A stretch of DNA of 64,000 bases, taken from positions 34,046-98,045 of the forward strand of contig SXXW01000016.1 in NCBI GenBank assembly GCA_005791165.1. Direction: 5' to 3'. How positions within the stretch are numbered: the stretch's first letter is position 1; every line of letters starts with the position of its first letter. The notes under the pieces were generated by a model. It ran no database searches, was not told the DNA's origin, and was given only the letters and a program-made list of their open reading frames with translations. Positions 36,283 through 45,100 of the stretch are shown piece by piece. Source of the stretch: Cytophagaceae bacterium (GTDB lineage Bacteria > Bacteroidota > Bacteroidia > Cytophagales > Spirosomataceae). A program made the position numbers and the translations under genes.

Positions 36283-36732
36283 ATGAAACGATCAAAATTT
36301 TTACAATCTGTCTCAGGTAGTTTAGCTGCTGTATGTGTTTCTTGTTTAGCTGCTGCCTGTTCAAAAGATGAGGCACCGTCACCTGTTTCTTCAACACCTC
36401 CCAGTACAAGTCCTGCACCGAACCCTGGTTCAAATGCATTTACGGTTAAGTTGGATTCGGAGATTAGAGCCGTGAATGATTTTATTGCTAAAAGCGGCAT
36501 CATTTTGATTCGAATAGCCACCGGAAACATCGCTTCAAGTTTTTTAGCTGTTTCCTCAGTTTGTCCTCATGCAGGTGCGACCGTTGAATATAACAATACC
36601 AAATCGTCGTTTTCATGTGCGGCTCATGGGTCAGTCTTTGGTTCAGATGGATCTTTGGTTTCTGGTCCTGCGACTAAAGGGCTTACGAAATTGCTTGTTG
36701 AAATTTCAGGAACTACGCTGACCGTTAAGTAG
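36283..36732 (+). CDS. Rieske [2Fe-2S] lipoprotein
   Basis: This 149-aa protein has a lipoprotein signal with lipobox AAAC and a Ser/Pro-rich linker. The Rieske cluster ligands are CPHAG (Cys94, His96) and CAAHGS (Cys112, His115). The spacing of 17 residues is normal. It should be an electron carrier anchored to a membrane facing the periplasm. There is no adjacent cytochrome b or dioxygenase gene, so its partner is unknown. It sits 98 bases after the XRE gene on the same strand. Confidence 0.88.
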   Translation: MKRSKFLQSVSGSLAAVCVSCLAAACSKDEAPSPVSSTPPSTSPAPNPGSNAFTVKLDSEIRAVNDFIAKSGIILIRIATGNIASSFLAVSSVCPHAGATVEYNNTKSSFSCAAHGSVFGSDGSLVSGPATKGLTKLLVEISGTTLTVK

Positions 36733-36766
36733 CGTTTATTGGTCAGGTTTTTAGTCCTTCAAAAAA

Positions 36767-37435
36767 TTAATTTTTAATACATCGGACAGAAACACCGACG
36801 GCCCTGCCACCTATATCTGTACCTCCACTTTTTGAATCGAAATAAAGTCCTCGAGCGTTTTTATCCTCCACGGTACTCGTCCAATAATCCCCATTAATTC
36901 CACTATCAGTCACTTCCCCGTCGCCATTGCTTCGATATCCAGATAATGGAAGTTTGAGGGCCGATAAAATGGCTCCTTTGGCATCTTTACTAATCCAAGT
37001 AGCAATTTCCTCGTCAAATTCATTGGATGTGGGTAACCTAAAACCTACCGGACAAGGATTATTGATTCCCTTGACACCTTGCCATAATTGATCATTTTGG
37101 ACCTTAATCCAATCATTAGGGCTTTTTGTAGAAAGAATAAATTCTGAATTAACGGGTGAATTTGTAGAGGACATTTTTTTCGTTGTTCTTGACCTTCTCA
37201 GTTGATGCCCATCTGAAAAACGTCCCCATTGATATAAATATCCAAATGAACTAGATTGCAAACTTGATTTAGCCACTTCTGATGCCCCTAAGTTTCGATC
37301 CATCCAAATTCTACCTGTTTTAGATTTAACCTCCACAACCATCGTATTTTCCCTATCGGGTACTTGGGCTGATGCCATTTGAAATAGGCCTAATATACAC
37401 ACAAGAAGAAATAGGGAATGGCTAAAACGATTCAT
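36767..37435 (-). CDS. FISUMP-domain secreted protein
   Basis: This 222-aa protein has a signal peptide (cleavage after ASAQ) and one Fibrobacter-succinogenes-major-paralogous-type domain: GRIWMDRNLGASEVAK, FGYLYQWGRFSDGHQ, NPCPVGFRLPTSNEFDEEI, DSGINGDYWTSTVEDKNARGLYF and the Cys-containing VSVRCIKN end. The two conserved Cys (PCPVG and RCIK) probably form a disulfide. Function is unknown, though secreted or surface location is expected. It is convergent with the Rieske gene. Confidence 0.88.
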   Translation of the reverse strand: MNRFSHSLFLLVCILGLFQMASAQVPDRENTMVVEVKSKTGRIWMDRNLGASEVAKSSLQSSSFGYLYQWGRFSDGHQLRRSRTTKKMSSTNSPVNSEFILSTKSPNDWIKVQNDQLWQGVKGINNPCPVGFRLPTSNEFDEEIATWISKDAKGAILSALKLPLSGYRSNGDGEVTDSGINGDYWTSTVEDKNARGLYFDSKSGGTDIGGRAVGVSVRCIKN

Positions 37436-37695
37436 AAAGTTTGATTAAATAATTTTGCATAGAGTCTTTTCCAAATTAATAAATAAAGTTAAAATATTGT
37501 AATTTTTCTTTTACAATTCTATCTAGATATGACTTGATTTTTTTTAGATTAAAAGCTGATATAGCAAGAAAATTATATAAATTTTAGACTTTAAAGTCTT
37601 TATGTAATTTGAATTAATAGTTAATTTCGAAGCGATATACTTCACCTCGTAAAAACAAAATTGATTCATATACTTTGTACCATAAAATAAGTAAA

Positions 37696-38976
37696 ATGAA
37701 TAGAAGAGATTTTATCTATCAAACGAATTTGCTTTCAGCAGGTATTTTCCTTGCTCCCATAACATCTCTTGTCAACAATAAAACTAATCCGACCATTTTA
37801 CTAGTATCGGGTTGGCAAGATGTGAACATCGGCGACATTGCACATACTCCCGGTCTACTGCATATTTTGGAAACATACATACCCAAAGCGACCATCATTC
37901 TTTGGAAAAGAAGCCGTGGGGAAGAGGTGAAAAAATTACTTAATAAGAATTTCCCTAACGTAACTATTGTATATGGTGGGGTAAACCAAGAAAAAGACGT
38001 AGAGAATCCTGAAATCATGGAGGCTTTTAAGAAAGCTGATTTGATGATACATGGCTCGGGGCCAAGTTTGGTAGGCGGCGACAATTTGGCGAGTTGGATC
38101 AAACATACCAACAAGCCTTTTGGGGTGTTTGGGACTACACTCGAAAACCCAAGTAAATACCATCAAGATATTTTGCAAAAAGCGTCCTTTATTTATACGC
38201 GTGAAACCAAGTCGATCGAACATTTGAAAAAGGCAGGAATTTCTGGTGAACACATTCAGTTTGCCCCGGATGCTACGTTTTTTATGAATATCCGAGATGA
38301 TAAAAAAGGCTTTGCATTTTTGGAAGCTAATGGATTGACTGATAAAAAATTCATTTGTGTTGTCCCTCGTTTACGGTATACGCCATACCATAAATTTAAT
38401 GCCAATAATAATGGTTGGTCCGCCGAAAAAATAAAACAAGTTGAAGAAACCAACGAAAAATACAAAGAAATTGACCACGCAAAGCTCAGAGATGCGATGA
38501 TTGCTTGGGTGCGAGAAACTGGAAACAAAGTCTTAATTTGCCCCGAAATGACCTATGAAGTGGACATCATGGATGAGTTACTTATCCATCCTCTTCCTAA
38601 AGATGTGAAGCCGTTTATTGTAAAACGTGGCTATTGGCTGCCGGAAGAAGCGGCTTCCATTTATTCAAAAGCGCATACGATTTTAAGTTTTGAATGCCAT
38701 TCTCCGATCATTGCAGCTGCCAACGGGACACCCTGCTTTTATTTACGCCAACCGGAAGATACCATCAAAGGCCAAATGTATTATGATTTAGGTTTCAATG
38801 ATTGGGTTTTTGAAATGGATCAAACAACCGGAAAACAAATTACTGAACGATTGCGTGAAGTGTGGAAAGATTATGGAAAAGCCAAGCTAAAGCTGAAAAC
38901 GAGGATGGATAATGTTACCAGCATTTATAAAAATACGGCGGTTATTATTAACGAAATTTTGGATAAAAAGGGTTAA
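37696..38976 (+). CDS. Polysaccharide pyruvyl transferase-family protein with Tat-like leader
   Basis: The track starts at a TTG (37675); the ATG at 37696 gives MNRRDFIYQTNLLSAG, a twin-arginine-type leader, and is preferred. The rest matches PF04230: NIGDIAHTPGLLHILE, DLMIHGSGPSLVGGDNLASW, FGVFGTTLENP, and the C-terminal ECHSPIIAAANGTPCFYLRQPED block. Family enzymes transfer pyruvyl groups to sugars; the exported form with a leader is unusual for a cytoplasmic pathway and suggests a different role. It is a single-gene unit with a terminator shared with the cytochrome gene. Confidence 0.8.
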   Translation: MNRRDFIYQTNLLSAGIFLAPITSLVNNKTNPTILLVSGWQDVNIGDIAHTPGLLHILETYIPKATIILWKRSRGEEVKKLLNKNFPNVTIVYGGVNQEKDVENPEIMEAFKKADLMIHGSGPSLVGGDNLASWIKHTNKPFGVFGTTLENPSKYHQDILQKASFIYTRETKSIEHLKKAGISGEHIQFAPDATFFMNIRDDKKGFAFLEANGLTDKKFICVVPRLRYTPYHKFNANNNGWSAEKIKQVEETNEKYKEIDHAKLRDAMIAWVRETGNKVLICPEMTYEVDIMDELLIHPLPKDVKPFIVKRGYWLPEEAASIYSKAHTILSFECHSPIIAAANGTPCFYLRQPEDTIKGQMYYDLGFNDWVFEMDQTTGKQITERLREVWKDYGKAKLKLKTRMDNVTSIYKNTAVIINEILDKKG

Positions 38977-38994
38977 GGTAACGCTTCTTATAAT

Positions 38995-39026
38995 AAAAAA
39001 TTCCACCTGATAGGGTGGAATTTTTT
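38995..39026. terminator. Bidirectional terminator
   Basis: AAAAAATTCCACC and GGTGGAATTTTTT are exact reverse complements around a 6-nt loop. It serves the pyruvyl transferase-like gene on plus and the cytochrome gene on minus. Confidence 0.88.
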
Positions 39027-39048
39027 AGTCACAAATAGCTTCTGATCA

Positions 39049-42000
39049 TTATTTTAAGGTCCGTATATAGGACAGCAAATCGGCCACTTGTTTATCTGTA
39101 TAATTATCGATCAAGCCTTTTGTCATGAACGAGCGACCTCCCAGAAAACCTTGGTTTTGGATGTTGGCCGTTTCAATAAATACTCTGCTGCCTCCCATAA
39201 AAGCAAGCGTGGTTCCGCGGGCATCTTTGTTGACCAAATAACCTTCTATACTTTGACCATCTTTTTTCTTCACCCGGTATATCGCATAACTAGATTCTAC
39301 CGCTGCATCAGGATTAAGAATAGCCGTAAGAAGTGCTTCATATTCGCGGGAAGCAGAGCCGTCTAAGGCCGGGGCAATATTCTGCCCTTTGTTACCGACT
39401 TGGTGACACAACAGACAAGTCTGAAAAAGCTTTTTTCCTTCATTGGGGTTCCCTCCGTTCTTGTTAGCAATCACCATATACCTTTTAAGTTCCCCATCAA
39501 ATGCCTTCCTTTTTTCCTCTTCCCGCTTTTTCACACCTTCCATAATAGCCTGTCCCCGTTGATCACTTCGGTTGGAATTGACGATGCGTTCTGCAGATGA
39601 AAGATTGAAGGCCGACAAATCTAATCCTTTTTGCCCAAATACATTCATTAATACAGTAGCACTTTGGTTAGAGCCCGCTAAAATGCTAACCATTTCAGCT
39701 TTTTCAGTTGCTTTCAGTTCCGGTATCCATTTCAATAAAGCCATTTCTCCCTCCGTTGGGCTCGCTTTTGAAAGGCTATTCAATGCGGCTGCACGCACCT
39801 CAAAACTCAATTTTTTATTCTGAACGATCTGCCTAAAAACTTCTTGGCTAGCTTTTGGGTTGATCTCCAAAGCTTTCAAAGTAAGTTTTAGAGTGTTATC
39901 TGGGGTTTGATCATTGACTAACGAGATAATGGCTTCTCGTAATTTATCCATTTTAAATCGGCCAATGGCATCCAATGCTAGGTCAATATTCGGCTGTGAA
40001 TCACTCTTAAGTAAGGTACTAATCGGAACCAAAAGCATATCGGTCAGCTCAGGTGATTGTACACGCGCTTGATTTTGCAGGGCGAATTGGGTATATGCGG
40101 CGGCAAAAACAGGATTTTGGAACACCGGCTTTACAGCCTCGTAAATCTCTTTATTGCCTAGCATTTCCGCGATGCCGATAAAAGCAGATTCGTCGAGTGT
40201 CGTGATATGGGATTTGGACCAAAATTTCTGAAAAGCAGTCTCCTTTTGTTTACCTGGCAATGCTTGGATAGCCCACAATATATTTGCCTCAGTAATATCA
40301 GTAGCGATCGGTGCGTTTAAGTAGGTTTGTAATTCTCCAGCATATTGCTCGAGCGCCCTACGGGCAAGAAAGCGTTCAAATTTTCTTTCATAGGCCCCAC
40401 CCATCGCATTGCCTGGGATTTCAGGCTTACTCGCACGAACCAGAATGTCGATCACTGACTGGTCGGCTCCGCCGACTTCCGACAACGTACGAAGGACCTG
40501 GGAGCGAACGGCTGGATTCTTATCTTCCATGAGCTCTTTTACTGAGCTGGCAACTTCTGCTGGGTTCAGAGAAAAGCTTGCGAGCGAACGAACAGCTTCC
40601 CGCCTAAGATCATGCAGAGGGGATTTTAAAAGTAATGAAAGGAGTGTAGCATCATAGTGTTTAATTCCTTCCAATGACCATAGGGCATGTATTCTTGTGA
40701 CCTCATCCTGAGATTCATCAGATGCCAAAGCCTTAAGACTCATCGCTAAGTCCTTGGTTTCTGATATAGGGCGATCTGAGATTTGATGCCAGGCAGCACG
40801 TTTTTCCCAAAGAGAGGGTGATTTGAGGTAATTGACCAGTTCTTCTGTTTTCACCTGATTGAAATTAAGGATCACGCGTGGTTTTTGACTTACATGACGG
40901 ATGCGCCAGATACGGCCATGCGACTTATCTCGATCCGGGTGTGTAGTCGGTAGTTCATTGTGAGAAATAATCTTGTTGTACCAATCCGCAATATAGAGGC
41001 TTCCATCTGGTCCAAACTCCATATTAACCGGGCGAAACCAGTCGTCTTCGGAAGTCAGCAGGTCTGGTAAATGTTTAGCAGTGACGGTACCATCTGGATT
41101 ACGTACGATCCGAACGGCATTGACCGAACTGGTAATCGGATTTGCCAGGAACGCTACATTTTTATATTCCTCAGGAAAGGATCCAGAGGCATCATCTGCG
41201 AATGCCGTTCCCGATATTCCGGTTCCGCCTACACGGAACTCGTGAAGCGTAGGCATGAAAGGCTGATAAGGACTAAGCCGTTCATTGCCAATACCCGGAA
41301 AACTCGTACCGGGTTCCATGGGCGCAACCGAATAACCCAAATCATTTGCTTCAGAACCATACCACTGACCATTGCCACGAAGCTGAAAGCCCCATATATT
41401 ATTGAGACCAGAACTGACCAGTTCCATTTTTTTGGCATCCAAGGAAAAGCGGGCGATCTTACTATAATCGATCTTAAGTTTGGCATCACTTTTTAATGAG
41501 GACACTCCACTTTTGTTCAGGGCTCCTTGGCTGAAATGAATCCAGTCGCCGGGTCCTCGGATGAGCACATGCGCCATTGTATGGGTATCTGTAAAACCAA
41601 AACCAGTGAGTAGGGGAGTTCGTTGGTCGGATTTTCCATCCCGATCTGCATCATTCAGAAAAAATAGTTCAGAACCTTGTACCACATAAGCTCCGTTCTT
41701 ATAGGGTAAAATACTCATAGGGATGGTAAGTCCATCTGCCCAAATATTGGTTTTCACGGGATTCTTGCCATATAAGTCAGAGAACACAAGAATTTTGTCG
41801 ACCCCTTTTGTTTTGCCTTGATAGAGATCCAATATCCGTTTAAAGTTTGGATGATTTTTCTGCGCTTCTGGGTCATCCATGAGTTTCAGCAAATCATTCC
41901 ATTGGATGTCGGCGATCGGGTCCAAAGGGTACATCATCGCAGTCTGAGTCCAGAGCCTACCGGCATCATCGAAAGTAAGATCGATTGGATTAATCAATCC

Positions 42001-42180
42001 ATCTTTTTCACTCGCTACCAATTCAATAACAAAACCTTCAGGTACTTTAAATCCAGCAAGCTCCTGCTCGGGTGTATAAACCTTTGTGCGTACTGATTGA
42101 GTTTTTTTTGATTGAGCAAATATGTTAGGAGTGAAGCTCGTTACAATCAAGATTGAAATAAATACAAGGAAATGCTTCAT
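39049..42180 (-). CDS. Large secreted c-type heme protein with N-terminal propeller and HEAT-like repeats (PVC-type CxxCH)
   Basis: This 1043-aa protein has a signal peptide, a beta-propeller dehydrogenase-like N-terminal part (FVIELVASEKDGLINPIDLTFDDAG, GTGISGTAFADD, LYIADWYNKII), a long helical region that looks like HEAT repeats (~440-850), and a C-terminal cytochrome c domain with CLLCH near residue 923 and a Met-containing tail (GGRSFMTKG). It therefore carries heme, probably in the periplasm. Related proteins occur with DUF1080 genes. It is last in a minus-strand operon with DUF3500 and DUF1080 genes. Substrate is unknown; sugar oxidation is a reasonable guess. Confidence 0.87.
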   Translation of the reverse strand: MKHFLVFISILIVTSFTPNIFAQSKKTQSVRTKVYTPEQELAGFKVPEGFVIELVASEKDGLINPIDLTFDDAGRLWTQTAMMYPLDPIADIQWNDLLKLMDDPEAQKNHPNFKRILDLYQGKTKGVDKILVFSDLYGKNPVKTNIWADGLTIPMSILPYKNGAYVVQGSELFFLNDADRDGKSDQRTPLLTGFGFTDTHTMAHVLIRGPGDWIHFSQGALNKSGVSSLKSDAKLKIDYSKIARFSLDAKKMELVSSGLNNIWGFQLRGNGQWYGSEANDLGYSVAPMEPGTSFPGIGNERLSPYQPFMPTLHEFRVGGTGISGTAFADDASGSFPEEYKNVAFLANPITSSVNAVRIVRNPDGTVTAKHLPDLLTSEDDWFRPVNMEFGPDGSLYIADWYNKIISHNELPTTHPDRDKSHGRIWRIRHVSQKPRVILNFNQVKTEELVNYLKSPSLWEKRAAWHQISDRPISETKDLAMSLKALASDESQDEVTRIHALWSLEGIKHYDATLLSLLLKSPLHDLRREAVRSLASFSLNPAEVASSVKELMEDKNPAVRSQVLRTLSEVGGADQSVIDILVRASKPEIPGNAMGGAYERKFERFLARRALEQYAGELQTYLNAPIATDITEANILWAIQALPGKQKETAFQKFWSKSHITTLDESAFIGIAEMLGNKEIYEAVKPVFQNPVFAAAYTQFALQNQARVQSPELTDMLLVPISTLLKSDSQPNIDLALDAIGRFKMDKLREAIISLVNDQTPDNTLKLTLKALEINPKASQEVFRQIVQNKKLSFEVRAAALNSLSKASPTEGEMALLKWIPELKATEKAEMVSILAGSNQSATVLMNVFGQKGLDLSAFNLSSAERIVNSNRSDQRGQAIMEGVKKREEEKRKAFDGELKRYMVIANKNGGNPNEGKKLFQTCLLCHQVGNKGQNIAPALDGSASREYEALLTAILNPDAAVESSYAIYRVKKKDGQSIEGYLVNKDARGTTLAFMGGSRVFIETANIQNQGFLGGRSFMTKGLIDNYTDKQVADLLSYIRTLK

Positions 42181-42283
42181 AATTTTTCTTTAAAGAGTAT
42201 CAAAAACAGCCTATAAATTTTTTGGATAGGGCATTTCAATAAAGGCTTGACAAATAAAATGAAAAGAATTAGAATTTAAAATA

Positions 42284-42976
42284 TCAGGGAATTTCAGAAA
42301 TAGTCAAATCCTTAAATTCAACTTGTGCTACACCTCCACTATGAATTTGAACTGCAATAACGCCCTTTTGAGGTATATTTGAGTCTTTTTCAATATACTC
42401 GCAGGTTTTCACCCCATTAATGTAAAGTTCATGAAGATTGCCTTTGCAACGGATGATATAGCTATTCCAACCATCTTCCTTGAGGAGAATTTTGAGCGTA
42501 TTGAGATCTCCGCCGACCAGTTTGCCTCGGCGATGTTCATCATAAATATCTCCCCAATACCCATTTCCTATATCAGCTTGATATCCGACCATTTTTCCTC
42601 CTTCTATTACTGAACGATATTGAATACCGCTATTGATCAAACCTGTCTTGGGATCACCCGATAAGCGGAAAAGGCAGCGAAATTCAAAATCACCATATTC
42701 CCGAGTGGTATGCAAATAGGTATTTGCGGGAATTTTATGAATCCCATCTCCACTTCTAATCACGCTATCGCTCACAAACCACAGTTTTTCATGCGTTGGA
42801 TCTACCGTTTTCCAACCCTTGAGAGTTTTTCCATCAAAAAGAGAAACGGATTTGACGGTCGACTGGCCAGATACGTTTAATGAACTTAAAATTAGGATGA
42901 ATAAAAAAACCGAAAGGTTAAAAATCAATTTTGATAAGCTATCTGTGTGAAGAATTCTATTCCAATATGTGTTCAT
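42284..42976 (-). CDS. DUF1080 (3-keto-disaccharide hydrolase-type) secreted protein
   Basis: This 230-aa protein has an export leader and one DUF1080 jelly-roll domain: SLFDGKTLKGWKTVDP, LHTTREYGDFEFRCLFRLSGD, GLINSGIQYRS and the C-terminal GVIAVQIHSGGVAQVEFKDLTI. The PF06439 family includes enzymes that hydrolyse 3-keto-glycosides. It lies 30 bases after the DUF3500 gene and 103 bases before the cytochrome gene, all on the minus strand, which fits an oxidise-then-cleave route for a glycoside. The leader may be extended (start options around 42976). Confidence 0.85.
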   Translation of the reverse strand: MNTYWNRILHTDSLSKLIFNLSVFLFILILSSLNVSGQSTVKSVSLFDGKTLKGWKTVDPTHEKLWFVSDSVIRSGDGIHKIPANTYLHTTREYGDFEFRCLFRLSGDPKTGLINSGIQYRSVIEGGKMVGYQADIGNGYWGDIYDEHRRGKLVGGDLNTLKILLKEDGWNSYIIRCKGNLHELYINGVKTCEYIEKDSNIPQKGVIAVQIHSGGVAQVEFKDLTISEIP

Positions 42977-43005
42977 GATTTTAAATTTTGATGTATTTGT
43001 ACAAT

Positions 43006-44076
43006 CTATTTGTGTGACTCGCTGTAATGCTGCTTAAGAATATCTTCCCCAAAATCATTTCCTGTTTCTCTGAATATCGCGTGAATATGGTTGCCATCAT
43101 TTTGGAAGCCAACATTGTCATATTCAATTAAGAATTCAGGGCTATGAATCATGTAATAATGGGGTTTATCATTTTCTAAACTACCTATCCAAGCAAAGTA
43201 CATGTTTTTATATCCTGCCTTTTCCATTTTTTCTAAAATTTCATGGGCCTTTTCATGCTCAAAATTGTGGACATATTCCTGGATGATAAACTTTAAATAG
43301 GCTTTTTGGACCTCATTGAATTCCGCAACTGAGATGCCATCATACGTATCAATTCGCTGGCTACTTTTGGGGTTCGTAATGATATCCTTGGGTATACTTC
43401 GGGATAAGATGGCTTTTGCTTTTTGCTTGTCGGTCAGTGAGTGCACCAACAAAAATCCATAGTCTTCCTCTTTGCTCAGTACGCGCAATCCAGCATATTT
43501 TCCAGACTTAACTTCGGCTGGGTCTGTGCCAATAAAATACGGAGATACACTAATTTTTTTGCCATCCGTCGTCATGGATAATGCAATGTGATGACCGCCT
43601 AGATTAAAGCTCCAATTTCCATTCATCGTTGGCATACCAAAAAATGAAATATAATAATTCCCATGATCCCATTTGAGGTTTTGAGTCATGGTTAGTAATT
43701 CTTTCTTTATTTTCCCATCGTCAAAGGCCTTTTGGTATAAAACATTCAATATGTCATCTAATTGCATGATAGAAGTAGTTTTCAAGTACCCCTGCGAACT
43801 TAAGGTTTCACTCAAGACGCGGTGAAATACCAGTCTGCTGGAGTCTGATAAATCGCCATAGCGAATGCCCGGTCGAGGCGCTTGGCCCACAGGCAAATTT
43901 GTCCAAAGCACCCTTTTTTTATCATCAAAAGAATAGATAGCTAATTTTTGTTCCGCGCTAGAAAGTGTGTTAATGAATCTTGTAGCCACTTTAAATAAGT
44001 TGGCCGGCGTTTGCGCCGCAGTCTTTAAATAAATAGGTAAAAGAATGATAACTAGACTGATGACTTTGATCTTCAT
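43006..44076 (-). CDS. DUF3500 secreted protein
   Basis: This 356-aa protein has a signal peptide (cleavage after TAAQ) and matches the DUF3500 family: FINTLSSAEQKLAIYSFDDKKRVLWTNLPVG, PGIRYGDLSDSSRLVFHRVLSETLSSQGY, YYISFFGMPTMNGNWSFNLGGHHIALSMT and a C-terminal HYYMIHSPEFLIEYDNVGFQNDGNHIHAIFR. The many conserved His residues near the end suggest metal binding. Function is unknown. It is the first gene of the DUF3500-DUF1080-cytochrome operon, so it may share their sugar substrate. Confidence 0.85.
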   Translation of the reverse strand: MKIKVISLVIILLPIYLKTAAQTPANLFKVATRFINTLSSAEQKLAIYSFDDKKRVLWTNLPVGQAPRPGIRYGDLSDSSRLVFHRVLSETLSSQGYLKTTSIMQLDDILNVLYQKAFDDGKIKKELLTMTQNLKWDHGNYYISFFGMPTMNGNWSFNLGGHHIALSMTTDGKKISVSPYFIGTDPAEVKSGKYAGLRVLSKEEDYGFLLVHSLTDKQKAKAILSRSIPKDIITNPKSSQRIDTYDGISVAEFNEVQKAYLKFIIQEYVHNFEHEKAHEILEKMEKAGYKNMYFAWIGSLENDKPHYYMIHSPEFLIEYDNVGFQNDGNHIHAIFRETGNDFGEDILKQHYSESHK

Positions 44077-44425
44077 GTAATGAGGTTTAGTTCGATAAAT
44101 ATAATGAGAAAATTATAATTATCATTTCCGACGAATTTTACTTGTATGAAATATAAAAACCCACCTTTTTGAGGCGGATTTTGGCGTGCTTATAGGTCAA
44201 ATTGATACCCTTACAAATGAATCTTAATCGAATCAAAAACTTATCCAAATTAATCCATTCAAACTTTTCGATCCTCTTCAGGCTGTTTTTATCAGTTGAA
44301 AACAATTCATTGTATTCTTTTGTTCGCTTCTTGATTTAAGGTGAAATAGCTTGTTTTTAAATTGAAATAATTGTTATATTCGAAATCACATCAAAAATTG
44401 CTCTCTTAATTTAAAATCAGTTGGT
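44077..44425. other. Intergenic region between DUF3500 gene and sigma factor gene
   Basis: No supported gene. A hairpin-like segment with two mismatches (AAACCCACC and GGCGGATTT, about 44157-44181) is present. The promoter-like TTGTTTTTA...TATATTCG near 44351-44382 resembles two other upstream regions in the window. A 40-codon ATG frame at 44217 has no family features and is treated as spurious. Confidence 0.5.
44351..44382 (+). promoter_or_regulatory. Promoter-like motif upstream of the sigma factor
   Basis: TTGTTTTTAAATTG is followed, 21 bases after the TTG, by TATATTCGAA. It resembles the motifs at 11232 and 28268 and ends 43 bases before the TTG start of the sigma gene. Confidence 0.35.
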
Positions 44426-45031
44426 TTGAAAACAGATGATCAAATAATTACGGAGATTACAGAAGACACCATGCTTTGGCAAGCGCTCAAAAGAAGCGAT
44501 AAAGCTGCTTATGAAATCCTGCTGAAAAAGTATTATGCTATTGTGCTTAATTATGGAGTTCGATTTTATCGAGACAAAGAATTTGTAAAAGATGCTGTTC
44601 AGGATCTATTTACTGAAATATGGAATCGTAGAGAATACTTGGGTGATGTAGTTTCAGTTAAATCGTATTTACTACAATCTCTCCGTAAAAATATCATTAG
44701 GGAAAGCAGTAGATTAAAATGGTTTAGAGAAGCGGATAAAATTTCAGAAGATCATGATTTCAATGTTGAATTCGATATTGAAACATACCTAATTTCTCGT
44801 GATGTCGAAACCGAGATGCTTAAGAAATTGCGATTGGAACTTGACAAACTAACCAAAAGACAGAGAGAAGCTATTTTTCTACGGTTTAATCAAGACTTAT
44901 CTTACGAAGAGATTACAATCATTATGGAAATTAATTATCGCTCCGTCGTCAATCTTATCCATGAGGCAATCAAAGCCATTCGGAAAAACTGGTTCACAGT
45001 GTTATTTTCAAGTTTTTTATTTATTTATTAA
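44426..45031 (+). CDS. ECF-type sigma-70 factor (SusC-D linked)
   Basis: This 201-aa protein matches Bacteroidota ECF sigma factors: region 2 at ~25-90 (AYEILLKKYYAIVLNYGVRFYRDKEFVKDAVQDLFTEIW) and region 4 at ~135-185 (ELDKLTKRQREAIFLRFNQDLSYEEITIIMEINYRSVVNLIHEAIKAIR). The track start is TTG; an ATG at 44471 (MLWQALKRSD) is an alternative. It precedes FecR, SusC and SusD genes, so it should direct their transcription when the FecR partner releases it. Confidence 0.9.
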   Translation: MKTDDQIITEITEDTMLWQALKRSDKAAYEILLKKYYAIVLNYGVRFYRDKEFVKDAVQDLFTEIWNRREYLGDVVSVKSYLLQSLRKNIIRESSRLKWFREADKISEDHDFNVEFDIETYLISRDVETEMLKKLRLELDKLTKRQREAIFLRFNQDLSYEEITIIMEINYRSVVNLIHEAIKAIRKNWFTVLFSSFLFIY

Positions 45032-45100
45032 TTTTTTTCAGTACCAAACCAATATTCTTGTCTCTTTACCAATGAAGACTTGGTGAAACCCTGTTTTTTT

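Noticed and set aside
37719-38114. 131-aa minus-strand ORF inside the pyruvyl transferase-like gene
   Set aside because: Antisense shadow; the plus strand shows the clear family blocks.
41071-41496. 141-aa plus-strand ORF opposite the cytochrome gene
   Set aside because: Antisense shadow of a strong coding frame.
44157-44181. Hairpin-like segment downstream of which no minus-strand gene ends
   Set aside because: Two mismatches in the stem and no gene end beside it; not called as a terminator.
44217-44339. 40-codon ATG frame upstream of the sigma factor
   Set aside because: Low-complexity sequence, no family features, and the region contains promoter-like elements.
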